Shown here: piece after piece, positions 18,944 to 27,905 of the stretch
Layout: each line of letters begins with the position of its first letter
Position numbering within the stretch: the first letter of the stretch is position 1
Assembly (NCBI GenBank): GCA_947501845.1
Contig: CANMXP010000017.1
Span: 40,652 to 104,651, forward strand
Length of the DNA stretch: 64,000 bases
Origin: an uncultured Flavobacteriaceae bacterium
GTDB taxonomy: Bacteria; Bacteroidota; Bacteroidia; Flavobacteriales; Flavobacteriaceae
Reading direction: 5' to 3'
Position numbers and translations under genes: made by a program
The notes under the pieces: generated by a model
The model's database searches: none
What the model saw: the letters and a program-made list of their open reading frames with translations, nothing else
Told to the model about the DNA's origin: nothing

Positions 18944-19510
18944 TTACGTTCTTATTATCTTAACAATACCACTATTGCTCAATTTAATAATTGAAGAAGG
19001 TTTGTTGCAGATTTTTTCGCGCTGCAAATTTACAACATAGTCTACACCTTTTAAAACCTCTGGCGCTATTTCTTTAAATGATTTCGGAGTAGGTTGCCCG
19101 CTTATGTTGGCAGATGTTGATACTATAGCAGAGTTGAGTTTTCTTGAGAGCTGGTAGCAAAATTCATCATCTGGAATTCTAATAGCAATGGTGTCATTGT
19201 TAGCTATTAGATTGGGTGCTAAATTTTGTGCATCATCATAGATAATAGTTGTCGGTTTTTCGGAAATATCAATAATGTCCAAAGCCGCTTCAGGTATATT
19301 TTTTACATACTTTTTAAGCATTCTATCATCAGCTACTAAGCAAATTAGGGCTTTGCTGTCTTCTCGTTGTTTTAGCTCATAGATTTTTTTAACAGCAGCT
19401 TCATTTGTTGCATCACAACCAATGCCCCAAACTGTATCTGTAGGGTAGAGTATAAGGCCTCCTTCTTTTAAAATTTGTAACGTCTTATTTATTTCATGGT
19501 TTATATCCAT
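18944..19510 (-). CDS. Threonylcarbamoyl-AMP synthase, Sua5/YciO/YrdC family
   Basis: This 188-residue protein has the YrdC fold: GGLILYPTDTVWGIGCDA at about residues 16-33, a KQREDSKALICLV segment, SAIVSTSANISGQPTP and a terminal IIKLSNSGIVKIIRT. The family makes threonylcarbamoyl-AMP for the t6A modification of tRNAs reading ANN codons. It lacks the extra Sua5 domain, as in short YrdC proteins. It lies 66 bases upstream of cca in the same direction, so two tRNA-maturation genes are adjacent. Confidence 0.88.
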   Translation of the reverse strand: MDINHEINKTLQILKEGGLILYPTDTVWGIGCDATNEAAVKKIYELKQREDSKALICLVADDRMLKKYVKNIPEAALDIIDISEKPTTIIYDDAQNLAPNLIANNDTIAIRIPDDEFCYQLSRKLNSAIVSTSANISGQPTPKSFKEIAPEVLKGVDYVVNLQREKICNKPSSIIKLSNSGIVKIIRT

Positions 19511-19631
19511 AAATACTCCAATTTTTAATAATAAATCTGTCTCAATTAATTGATTGTAAAATTAAAACTATAATTTACAAATAGAACTAAGCTTAACTTG
19601 TTTATTTTTGCCAAGATTAAAATATTTAGAA

Positions 19632-20564
19632 ATGGGATTCGCTAATAGGATTTTAAAAGTTTTATCCAGTATAACAAGAAAGTTACCTTACCATCGTAAG
19701 TTAAACCAAATTTATAAGCACTATAATAGACTATTATTAGCTTTGGGCGCTGAGCCTATTGTAAAGGCTAAAATGCAAGATGGTACTACAATGCTTGTGG
19801 ATTTGAGTACTAAAACAGAAAGAATATCCTTTTATACAGGTAAATATGATCCAGATTTGATAGCTATTATTCATTCATTATTTAATCCGAATTCATGCTT
19901 TTTAGATATTGGCGGCAATATTGGGTATTATTCTGTGTCGATGGGGCATTTTATCAGATCTAAAAAGGCTTCAGGAAAAGTAGTGGCTTTTGAACCTTTT
20001 GAAGGTAATTACTTAAGACTTTCTAATAACTTGAAAAATAATGATTTAGGTGATGTTTGTGAAGTGAATCAATTTGGGTTATCTAATAAAGCTGAAGAAA
20101 CAGAAATTACATTAAGAGAAGATTTTAAGCACGGATCAAATACAGGGAACGCAGCTATTCGAACGAGCGAGGCTATGGATGAAGGTTTTAAATTGTCACC
20201 AATTAAGCTTGAGAAATTAGACGATATTTGGGATAAAAAGTATCACGAGTATGGTAGTATAGATATCATTAAAATGGATATTGAAGGACATGAAGACTTT
20301 TGCTTAGAAGGAGGTAAAGAAACCATTAGCAAACATCGTCCAACAATATTAATGGAAGTCAACAAGCCATATTATGAAGCGCGCAATGTCAAGTTAGACG
20401 AACTATTTTTTCCGCTTATTCCAGAAAATTATAATATTTACAAAGAGAATGGCTTAAAATGGAGTCGTATTGAATCTTTAAATGTGTGTAAGACTATTGA
20501 TAATGTGTTTTTGGTTCCTATAGAGAAACTTAATATGAGTGGATATGCTATTTTTGAAGCCTAA
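19632..20564 (+). CDS. FkbM family methyltransferase
   Basis: I start at the ATG at 19632 (MGFANRILKV); a TTG eight codons upstream is possible but less likely. The 310-residue protein has a Rossmann SAM-binding motif (CFLDIGGNIGYYSV), a VVAFEPFEGNY acidic strand and the FkbM end motif IIKMDIEGHED. FkbM enzymes O-methylate sugars or other small groups. As the first gene of the rightward glycan cluster it probably modifies a surface polysaccharide or LPS sugar. Confidence 0.85.
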   Translation: MGFANRILKVLSSITRKLPYHRKLNQIYKHYNRLLLALGAEPIVKAKMQDGTTMLVDLSTKTERISFYTGKYDPDLIAIIHSLFNPNSCFLDIGGNIGYYSVSMGHFIRSKKASGKVVAFEPFEGNYLRLSNNLKNNDLGDVCEVNQFGLSNKAEETEITLREDFKHGSNTGNAAIRTSEAMDEGFKLSPIKLEKLDDIWDKKYHEYGSIDIIKMDIEGHEDFCLEGGKETISKHRPTILMEVNKPYYEARNVKLDELFFPLIPENYNIYKENGLKWSRIESLNVCKTIDNVFLVPIEKLNMSGYAIFEA

Positions 20565-20581
20565 ACCTAAAAAAGATTTAG

Positions 20582-21391
20582 ATGAAAGATAGTATCAAAT
20601 CAGCTTTAGTTATTACAACTTATAATTGGACAGAAGCATTAGAATTGGTTTTAGAAAGTGTTAAAAAGCAAGTAGAGTTTCCAACTGAAGTAATTATAGC
20701 AGATGACGGATCTAAAAATGAAACGAAATATTTAATAGAAAAATTTCAGCACGATTTTCCTGTTCCGTTAAGGCATATTTGGCATGAAGACAAAGGGTTT
20801 AGAAGGTCTGCAATATTAAATTTGGCAATTTCTAAAACAGATGTTGATTATATAATTCAATTAGACGGAGACTGTATTATTCATAAAAATTTTGTGCGAG
20901 ATCATATTAGGTCTTGTAATAAAAACGTTTATTTATTTGGTTCTCGAGTAAATATTCAAGAATATTATTTAATTGAACTTTTTAAAAGAAAAATTATAGC
21001 TTTTTCATATTTGTCAAAAGGTATAAAGAAGCGCAACAGAAATATTCATTTACCTTTTTTGGGTTCCATATTATATAAAGAAAATAAAGAACTATCTAAA
21101 AAAATAAGAGGTTGCAACTTGTCGTATTGGAAATCAGATTTCTTAAAGGTAAATGGGTATAATGAGGATATGACAGGTTGGGGAAGGGAAGATTCTGAAC
21201 TTATAGTTAGAATGATGAATAGTGGCGTTTTAGGTAAAAGATTAAAATATAAAGCCATAATATACCATATTTGGCATAAAGAAAGTTCAAAAGAAAAGTT
21301 AAATATCAATCACACCATTCAAGAAAATGCCATAACAGATAAATTGGTTTGGTGCGAAAATGGTATAGATAAATATTTGGGTGAAGCGTAA
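20582..21391 (+). CDS. GT2 glycosyltransferase with GT7-type C-terminal domain
   Basis: The 269-residue protein has a GT-A nucleotide-sugar fold: ALVITTYNWTEALELVL at residues 8-24, VIIADDGS, and a metal-binding QLDGDC. The C-terminal half carries the galactosyltransferase-like motif RGCNLSYW...GWGREDSEL, as in bacterial chondroitin-synthase-type enzymes. It begins 17 bases after the FkbM gene. The last 95 residues are duplicated in the broken gene at 27522-27815. It overlaps the start of the next gene by 11 bases. Confidence 0.88.
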   Translation: MKDSIKSALVITTYNWTEALELVLESVKKQVEFPTEVIIADDGSKNETKYLIEKFQHDFPVPLRHIWHEDKGFRRSAILNLAISKTDVDYIIQLDGDCIIHKNFVRDHIRSCNKNVYLFGSRVNIQEYYLIELFKRKIIAFSYLSKGIKKRNRNIHLPFLGSILYKENKELSKKIRGCNLSYWKSDFLKVNGYNEDMTGWGREDSELIVRMMNSGVLGKRLKYKAIIYHIWHKESSKEKLNINHTIQENAITDKLVWCENGIDKYLGEA

Positions 21392-22145
21392 AAAAGAAAT
21401 ACATAGTAATTTTAAAGCAAATAGTGCTTTTTTTGATGATATAATTAGTCATTTTGATAGAAAAGGGGAAGACTTTGGTAATCAGGATAGAAATTCTTTA
21501 AAGTTATTTCAACTGGAGGGAAAGAGCGTTAATGTAAAGTCTTTTAGACTTCCCAATATTGTTAATCAAATTGCCTATCGTTTTTTCAGAAAAAGTAAAG
21601 CGCAACGTTCTTATGAATATGCAAATAAACTTAAGGATTTACAGGTTGGTACTCCAGAACCTATAGCTTATTATGAATATAAAACACCTTTTTTGTTTAA
21701 GAAAAGCTATTATATAAGTGAGCAGTTGGATTGTGATTTAACTTATAGGGAATTAACAACCAACTTTAATTACCCCGATCATGAAAACATACTTAGAGCT
21801 TTTACTAGGTTCACTTTCAATTTACATGAAAAAGGCATTCATTTTTTAGATCACTCTCCAGGAAATACACTGATAAAAAAAACGGATACTGGTTACAATT
21901 TCTTTTTAGTTGATTTAAATCGAATGGTATTTAAACCACTTGATTTTGAAACGAGAATTAAGAATTTTTCCAAATTAACGATTCATAAATTCATGGTAGA
22001 AATTATGAGTGACGAATATGCAAAATCTACTGGAGAAGCTTATAACAGGATATTCGATTTAATGTGGAAAGAAACTGAAGGCTTTCAAAATAAATATCAT
22101 CGAAAAAGACGACTTAAAAAGAAGCTAAAGTTCTGGAAAAGATAG
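21381..22145 (+). CDS. Lipopolysaccharide core kinase-like protein (WaaP/InaA/Kdo-kinase family)
   Basis: The start is a GTG (MKRKKEIHS) inside the end of the upstream GT2 gene, with an 11-base overlap, so the genes are probably coupled. The 254-residue protein has the kinase signature HEKGIHFLDHSPGNTLI (catalytic Asp with Asn) and LVDLNRM in place of DFG. The family phosphorylates Kdo or heptose in the LPS inner core, which is consistent with a surface-glycan cluster. The family level is firm; the exact sugar is not known. Confidence 0.82.
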   Translation: MKRKKEIHSNFKANSAFFDDIISHFDRKGEDFGNQDRNSLKLFQLEGKSVNVKSFRLPNIVNQIAYRFFRKSKAQRSYEYANKLKDLQVGTPEPIAYYEYKTPFLFKKSYYISEQLDCDLTYRELTTNFNYPDHENILRAFTRFTFNLHEKGIHFLDHSPGNTLIKKTDTGYNFFLVDLNRMVFKPLDFETRIKNFSKLTIHKFMVEIMSDEYAKSTGEAYNRIFDLMWKETEGFQNKYHRKRRLKKKLKFWKR

Positions 22146-22236
22146 CTGTATCTTAATTCTTTTTATAGTAGGCTCGTTTTTAAATATTTAAAATTCAAAA
22201 AAACATCAAAAATTTTGTAGGGTATTTTTATAGATA

Positions 22237-22259
22237 ACTGTTTAAGTTACTTAAACAGT
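22237..22259. promoter_or_regulatory. 23-base palindrome upstream of the epimerase gene
   Basis: Two perfect 11-base arms (ACTGTTTAAGT and its reverse complement) flank a single T. The palindrome ends 15 bases before the ATG at 22275. Such short-centre symmetry suits a dimeric DNA-binding regulator better than a terminator. A 33-base stretch overlapping it (22218-22250) recurs in degenerate form at 27489-27520. Confidence 0.5.
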
Positions 22260-22274
22260 GATTTATTTTAATTA

Positions 22275-23255
22275 ATGAAATTTAAAAATAAGAACGTCCT
22301 AATAACTGGTGGGTTAGGGTTTATTGGTTCTAATTTGGCAATAAAACTTGTGGAATTAGGAGCAAATGTTACAATTATTGATAGTGTAATTCCAGAATAT
22401 GGGGGGAATTTAAAGAATATAGAGTCCATAAACGATCAAGTTAAAATTAATTATTCCGATGTCAGAGATGAGTTTTCGATAAAGTATTTAATTAAGAACC
22501 AAGATTTTTTATTTAATCTGGCTGGGCAAACAAGCCATATTGATTCAATGCATAATCCTTTTCAGGATTTAGAAATAAATGCCAAATCTCAACTATCAAT
22601 TTTAGAAGCTTGCAGAAAGAATAATCCAGATATTAAAATTGTTTTTGCAAGTACGCGTCAATTATATGGCAGACCACAGTATTTGCCTGTAGATGAAAAC
22701 CATCCCATAATTCCTGTAGATGTTAATGGTATAAATAAGATGTCTGGAGAAAATTATCATTTGCTCTATAATAATATTTATGGAATTAAAACCTGTGTTT
22801 TACGATTAACGAACACATATGGCCCTAGATTGAGAATAAAAGATGCCAGACAAACTTTTTTAGGAATTTGGATTAGAAATATTATAGAAGAAAAGCCTTT
22901 TCTAATTTTTGGAGATGGGTCACAAATTAGAGATTACAATTATGTAGATGATGTTGTAGATGCTTTTATTTTAGCAGCACTTTCTAATAAAACCAATGGG
23001 CATATATATAATTTAGGAGATCCCAACCCCATAACGCTTAAAGAAACAGCGTCCTTATTAATTGAAGAAAATAAAAAGGGGACCTATAATGTTATTCCAT
23101 TTCCTGAAGATAGAAAGAGTATTGATATAGGAGATTTTTATGCCAATTTTAGTAAGATTAATAAAGACCTAGGATGGTACCCGAAGACTTCTTTTAGAGA
23201 AGGTATTAGTGAGACTTTAATTTATTATAAAAAAAACATAGCTAGCTATATTTAA
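22275..23255 (+). CDS. NAD-dependent sugar epimerase/dehydratase, extended SDR family
   Basis: The 326-residue protein opens with a Rossmann NVLITGGLGFIGSN (GxxGxxG, residues 7-20). It carries a FASTRQLYG strand and an NGINKMSGENYH segment where the SDR YxxxK lies. Lys155 is kept, but position 151 is Asn and not Tyr. The end has LRLTNTYGPRLR and GDGSQIRDYNYVDDVV, as in NDP-sugar dehydratases and epimerases. It acts on a nucleotide sugar, and the next gene, a sugar aminotransferase one base downstream, suggests a 4- or 3-amino sugar product. The exact reaction is not assigned. Confidence 0.82.
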   Translation: MKFKNKNVLITGGLGFIGSNLAIKLVELGANVTIIDSVIPEYGGNLKNIESINDQVKINYSDVRDEFSIKYLIKNQDFLFNLAGQTSHIDSMHNPFQDLEINAKSQLSILEACRKNNPDIKIVFASTRQLYGRPQYLPVDENHPIIPVDVNGINKMSGENYHLLYNNIYGIKTCVLRLTNTYGPRLRIKDARQTFLGIWIRNIIEEKPFLIFGDGSQIRDYNYVDDVVDAFILAALSNKTNGHIYNLGDPNPITLKETASLLIEENKKGTYNVIPFPEDRKSIDIGDFYANFSKINKDLGWYPKTSFREGISETLIYYKKNIASYI

Positions 23256-23256
23256 T

Positions 23257-24342
23257 ATGATTCCTTTCAATAATTTTAAATTGCATTATCAGGATCTTAA
23301 ACCTGGTATGGATAAAGCTTTTACTCGAGTAATGGACAGCGGATGGTATGTCTTGGGCAAAGAGGTAGAGGCTTTCGAAAATGAATTTGCACGCTATCTT
23401 AATGTTAAATATTGTGTAGGAGTAGCATCTGGTACAGAAGCTATTACCCTTGCTTTAATGGCTAACAATATAGGAGAAGGAGACGAAGTTATAACAACAA
23501 ATGTAACAGCATTTCCTACCATTACTGGTATTGTACAAGCAGGAGCAAAGCCTGTAGTTGTTGATGTTTTTAAAGAAAGTGGTTTAATTGATTTTACAAA
23601 AATAGTATCTAAAATAAATAAAAAAACGAAGGGAATCGTTCCTGTACATTTATACGGACAGAGTTGCGATATGGCTGGTATTATGGAAGTTGCAAAGCAG
23701 CACAATCTATGTGTTATAGAAGACTGTGCACAAGCAACAGGAGCAACATATAAAAACAAAAAATGTGGAACCATTGGAAATTGTGGTGCTTTTTCTTTTT
23801 ATCCAACAAAAAATTTAGGAGCCTATGGGGATGCGGGTGCTGTAGCAACTAATGATGAAGCGACTTATAATAAACTGCTTTCTCTTAGGAATTATGGACA
23901 AACGGAAAGGTATTATCATGACTTTAATGGCATAAATAGTAGACTAGATGAGCTTCAAGCTGCTATTTTAAGGGAAAAACTCCCTTTTTTGGAACATTGG
24001 AACAAAAAAAGAGGACAAATTGCTTCTCATTACAAAGAACAGCTTAAAGGGGTTACTTTTTTAAAGGAAAACGAATATGGTCAATCTGTTTATCATCTTT
24101 TTATAATTAAAACAACAGACAGAGATCATCTTTTAAAATACTTAAAAGCCAATGGTGTGGCAGCATTAATACATTATCCAGTTCCTATCCATAAACAAAA
24201 AGCTTTTTTATATCAAAAAGATGAAATTTTCACAGAATCCGAAATTTTTACAAGCAATATTTTAAGCTTACCCATTTATCCAGAATTATCAGAAAAAGAT
24301 CTTCAAAAAATAGTTACAATAATAAATGAGTATGAGTTATAA
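23257..24342 (+). CDS. DegT/DnrJ/EryC1/StrS sugar aminotransferase
   Basis: This 361-residue PLP enzyme has YCVGVASGTEAITLAL (cofactor phosphate region), VIEDCAQATGATYKNKKCG and the PLP-lysine site FSFYPTKNLGAYGDAG. The family transfers an amino group to NDP-keto-sugars. It follows the SDR gene by one base and its last codons overlap the next GT2 gene by 17 bases, so it sits in a tightly coupled operon. The product sugar is not known. Confidence 0.92.
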   Translation: MIPFNNFKLHYQDLKPGMDKAFTRVMDSGWYVLGKEVEAFENEFARYLNVKYCVGVASGTEAITLALMANNIGEGDEVITTNVTAFPTITGIVQAGAKPVVVDVFKESGLIDFTKIVSKINKKTKGIVPVHLYGQSCDMAGIMEVAKQHNLCVIEDCAQATGATYKNKKCGTIGNCGAFSFYPTKNLGAYGDAGAVATNDEATYNKLLSLRNYGQTERYYHDFNGINSRLDELQAAILREKLPFLEHWNKKRGQIASHYKEQLKGVTFLKENEYGQSVYHLFIIKTTDRDHLLKYLKANGVAALIHYPVPIHKQKAFLYQKDEIFTESEIFTSNILSLPIYPELSEKDLQKIVTIINEYEL

Positions 24343-25267
24343 AGAAGCAGTATCTATTGTCATACCAGTTTACAATGGAGAAAAATCTATAGCGAACTTA
24401 GTTTCAGATCTTATTGATAGATTATCAATATCATATAAGTTAGAAATTGTATTGGTTAATGATTGTTCACCTGATAATTCAGAAGCAGTTTGTATCTCTA
24501 TTTTTGAAAAGCATAAGAGTATTGTTAAGTTTTTAAGTCTTTCAAAGAACGTGGGAGAGCATAATGCAGTGATGGCTGGTTTGAATCAAATCACAGGTAA
24601 TTTTACAGTTATTATGGACGATGATTTTCAAAATCCAGTAATTGAAGTTGTTAAGCTAATAGAGTTTGCTATGGCCAATAAGCATGATGTCGTTTATACA
24701 TATTATGATAAAAAAGAACATTCCTTTTTTAGGAATTTAGGAAGTCGGTTCAATGATAAAATAGCAACCATTTTACTTAAGAAACCCAAATGCCTTTATT
24801 TATCCAGTTTTAAGATTATAAACAAATTTTTAGTTAAAGAAATTATTAAATACGATTTACCTTTTCCTTATATAGATGGGTTGATTTTAAGAACTACTAA
24901 TAACATAGGGAAGCTTGAAGTTAAACATAACAAAAGAATTAATGGAACATCAAATTATACATTAAAAAAACTGGTTTCCCTATGGATGAATATGTTTACT
25001 AACTTTTCTATTTTACCACTTCGCATTTCAATGATAATAGGGTTTGCTTTTTCACTATTTGGTTTTGGGTATGGTCTGTTTTCCATTATCGAAAAATTAT
25101 TTAACCCCAATCTACCTATAGGTTATACAAGTTTGATAGTTTTAATTTCAATTTTTTCAGGAATTCAATTAATAGCTTTAGGGATGGTAGGGGAATATTT
25201 GGGTAGAATGTTCATGTCCCAAAATAAAAAACCGCAATATTCGATAGGGAAACTATATACAATTTAA
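24326..25267 (+). CDS. Polyprenyl-phosphate glycosyltransferase-like GT2 with two membrane segments
   Basis: The 313-residue protein has a DPM1/ArnC-like GT2 domain: VSIVIPVYNGEKSI, VNDCSPDNS and MDDDFQNP (DxD-type site), then two C-terminal membrane segments (about residues 225-250 and 262-285). Enzymes of this build load a sugar onto undecaprenyl phosphate. The multipass protein at 26005-27426 would then be a natural user of that lipid-linked sugar. The first ATG at 24326 and the second at 24332 are both possible starts. Confidence 0.85.
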   Translation: MSMSYKEAVSIVIPVYNGEKSIANLVSDLIDRLSISYKLEIVLVNDCSPDNSEAVCISIFEKHKSIVKFLSLSKNVGEHNAVMAGLNQITGNFTVIMDDDFQNPVIEVVKLIEFAMANKHDVVYTYYDKKEHSFFRNLGSRFNDKIATILLKKPKCLYLSSFKIINKFLVKEIIKYDLPFPYIDGLILRTTNNIGKLEVKHNKRINGTSNYTLKKLVSLWMNMFTNFSILPLRISMIIGFAFSLFGFGYGLFSIIEKLFNPNLPIGYTSLIVLISIFSGIQLIALGMVGEYLGRMFMSQNKKPQYSIGKLYTI

Positions 25268-25273
25268 TATTGA

Positions 25274-26005
25274 ATGGATAAAAAGGAGTATAAAAATATG
25301 TATCATCAAGAGAATAATTTTTGGTGGTATAAAATATTACATAGTTTAATTATTTCTGTAGTAAGAAAAAGAAAAGACACTAGCCTGTCTATTTTTGATG
25401 CTGGGTGTGGTACAGGAAGATTAATGGAATTGTTAGATGATTTTGGAACTGTATCTGGCATTGATTATTCTGAAGAAGCAGTAGCATTTTCTAAAAAAAG
25501 AGGCTTAAAACATATTGCTAAGGGTGATTTGAATAATTGGATTCCAACAGAAAATTATGATGTTATAACCTCAATTGATGTGTTGTACCATTCCGCAATA
25601 ACAGATGATTATGCGGTACTTCAGAAATTTTATGATGGATTATCCAATGGGGGAACTTTGATTTTAAATTTAGCCGCTTTTAATATTTTAAAAAGAGATC
25701 ATGATATTATTGTGCATACTAAGCGGCGTTATAGAAAAAAAGCATTTATAAAGAAATTGGAGGCTGTCGGATTTTGCACAGAAAAAGCAACTTACCGAAT
25801 GCCTATTTTATTCCTAATTATTATTATTCAAAAGTTGGTGCATAAACTTTTTCCATCTAAAAATATCGAATCTGATGTGCAAGAGACTCCAAAATGGATT
25901 AACACTGTTTTCTGGTTTTTAGGAAAAATTGAAAATAGCTTCATATTAAAAATAGGGAGTATCCCTTTTGGAAGTTCGTTGTTTATAGTTGCTAAAAAAG
26001 TATAA
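25274..26005 (+). CDS. Class I SAM-dependent methyltransferase
   Basis: The 243-residue protein has SAM motif I as IFDAGCGTGRLMELL at about residues 38-52, then VSGIDYSEEAV and YDVITSIDVLYH. A hydrophobic stretch (PILFLIIIIQKLVHKLF) near residue 185 may associate with the membrane. It lies between the lipid-sugar GT and the multipass protein, and its stop overlaps the next ATG (TAATG). The substrate is probably a glycan or lipid intermediate, by context. Confidence 0.85.
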   Translation: MDKKEYKNMYHQENNFWWYKILHSLIISVVRKRKDTSLSIFDAGCGTGRLMELLDDFGTVSGIDYSEEAVAFSKKRGLKHIAKGDLNNWIPTENYDVITSIDVLYHSAITDDYAVLQKFYDGLSNGGTLILNLAAFNILKRDHDIIVHTKRRYRKKAFIKKLEAVGFCTEKATYRMPILFLIIIIQKLVHKLFPSKNIESDVQETPKWINTVFWFLGKIENSFILKIGSIPFGSSLFIVAKKV

Positions 26006-27426
26006 TGATGAAAGTTGAGGTGTTTAGTAACAATATCATTTATTATAGTTTGTTATCTTTCTTTGTATTGATAATCGGAGGTTATTTTTTAATTGTCTAT
26101 ATGTATCCATCTATTTCTAATGATTCGGGATATTATTTAAAAATAGCCTACGATTTAGCACAAGGACTGTCTTTTTTTAAAGAATTAAATTGCAGTTATT
26201 CTCCATTGGTAATGTATATACTTTCTATTCCATTTTATTTTAATAATGATACGGGAATAGTATTTTTATTTACTTATTATTTTACAGTGTTTCTTATAAT
26301 AAGCTTATTGTTTTTTCAAATATTGAAGTTCTTCAACAGTAGTAATAAAAAATGCTTTTTTTTTACCGTTTTATTGATCACTGCAAATTTTGTTTTCGAG
26401 GGGTTTCATATTTTATTAGAACCCTATGTTTTGTTGTTCCAGTTAATGGCTATTTGGTTATTGCTAAAATGGAAGTTAAAAAAGAGAGCCCTGTTTTTAA
26501 CAGGCGTGTTTGTCTTTTTAGCATTTTATGCCAAACAATATGGCCTTTTTATCATACCAGCCTTGGTGTTTTTACTATATAGAGAAGCAAAAGATATTCG
26601 ATCGTTTATTTCTAATTTATCTTTCTTTATGCTAGGCTTTTTTGTTCCAATATTAACTTTGATAAGCTATTTTTGTGTATACGAGAACATTTCTATAAAG
26701 TTTTTTTTGTTAAGACTTTTTGGAATTCCAGCTATAAAAGGAAACGAAATAGTAACAGGTATTGATTATTCTGTAATAGGTGTATTTAAAAAGGTTGGAC
26801 AATTTATTATAGATTTTCCATTTTTTATATTGACAGTGTTTTTGTTTTATGGCACAAAACTAAAAACAATAAGTCAAAATAGTAAGTTTACTTTATTGCT
26901 TTTAATTGGAGCATTTTGTACACTGTACTTTGCTTACTATTCGCATTATTTCCAATTAATAATACCTTATATAATAATTGCTACAGTTGTACTTTATAAA
27001 AGTTTTTTAGAAGAAAAATCTATCATAGTATTTTTATTAAGTTTGGTGTTTTTAGTTGGAGCGTCTCTTAAATTAAAAAACAAATTTTTAGAAAAAAAAG
27101 AACATTATAACGAACAATTAGCTAATATGCCAGTTCTTGAATCTAATGTTAACAATAAAAATGTTTATTTACATGGCATTTCTCCAGCGTATTATTTTTT
27201 GTGCAAGTATAATTCACCAAATTATGCTGTTTTGGGCTATAAATTCCCAATTGAGCTAACACTAAATAAAATTTCGAGTGAACTTTCAGTAGGAGATTGT
27301 ATCCTGATCGAACCAAAATTTTTTAAGTTAGAAATGTTTGATTCCTATATAACTAAAAATGATTTTATGGTTATGGACGGGGTAAAACAAAAAAGAATAC
27401 TTCTTTTAGAGAAAAAGGGCAATTGA
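26005..27426 (+). CDS. Polytopic glycosyltransferase-like membrane protein (GT39/ArnT-like)
   Basis: The 473-residue protein has about ten to eleven membrane segments. The first periplasmic loop reads YPSISNDSGYYLKIAYDLAQG, which resembles the Asp-containing loop of GT-C (PMT/ArnT) enzymes. The C-terminal soluble part (about 370-473) is short. Together with the polyprenyl-phosphate GT two genes upstream, it probably transfers a lipid-linked sugar onto a surface glycan. Homology beyond GT-C-like is inference. Confidence 0.7.
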   Translation: MMKVEVFSNNIIYYSLLSFFVLIIGGYFLIVYMYPSISNDSGYYLKIAYDLAQGLSFFKELNCSYSPLVMYILSIPFYFNNDTGIVFLFTYYFTVFLIISLLFFQILKFFNSSNKKCFFFTVLLITANFVFEGFHILLEPYVLLFQLMAIWLLLKWKLKKRALFLTGVFVFLAFYAKQYGLFIIPALVFLLYREAKDIRSFISNLSFFMLGFFVPILTLISYFCVYENISIKFFLLRLFGIPAIKGNEIVTGIDYSVIGVFKKVGQFIIDFPFFILTVFLFYGTKLKTISQNSKFTLLLLIGAFCTLYFAYYSHYFQLIIPYIIIATVVLYKSFLEEKSIIVFLLSLVFLVGASLKLKNKFLEKKEHYNEQLANMPVLESNVNNKNVYLHGISPAYYFLCKYNSPNYAVLGYKFPIELTLNKISSELSVGDCILIEPKFFKLEMFDSYITKNDFMVMDGVKQKRILLLEKKGN

Positions 27427-27521
27427 TAGTTAATTTATCCTCATGCCTATTCTTCAAAGTTTGATAACAAAATTCTTCAAATATTTTTTAGGGTATTTTT
27501 TAATATAACTATTTGGTTACT

Positions 27522-27815
27522 ATGAGATTGAGAGATCGTGATTTATCATATTGGAAAACAGATTTTTTAAAAGTGAACGGTTATAATAAGGATATGACTG
27601 GTTGGGAGAGAGAGGATTCAGAATTTGTAATACGAATGTTAAATAATGGAATCCAGGGCAAACGATTAAAATATAAAGCCATCATTTATCATATTTGGCA
27701 TAAAGAAAAATCAAAAGAAAATTTAAGTATTAACAACTATATTCAAGAAAGTGCTTTAAAAAATAAACTGTCATGGTGTGAAAATGGTATAGATAAGCAT
27801 CTAATAGAAATGTAG
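27522..27815 (+). pseudogene. Truncated duplicate of the GT2/GT7-type glycosyltransferase C-terminus
   Basis: The 97 codons align end to end with the last 97 of the gene at 20582-21391 (LSYWKTDFLKVNGYNKDMTGW against LSYWKSDFLKVNGYNEDMTGW, ending CENGIDKHLIEM against CENGIDKYLGEA). The nucleotide sequence is also clearly related. The nucleotide-sugar-binding N-terminal half is absent, and the conserved GWGRED has become GWERED. The ATG lies in sequence unrelated to the parent. It is probably a dead remnant of a duplication, although translation of the small domain cannot be excluded. Confidence 0.75.
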
Positions 27816-27905
27816 GAAAAGATATGGGTTTCAGGAAAATGAGGTTTTTAATTTATTGTAGAATAAATCTGGATTTAAAATAAACAGCATTGAAGATAAG
27901 AATAA

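Noticed and set aside
23394..23774. A 126-codon minus-strand frame in the DegT aminotransferase gene
   Set aside because: It is antisense to the PLP site region of a well-conserved enzyme and has no features of its own.
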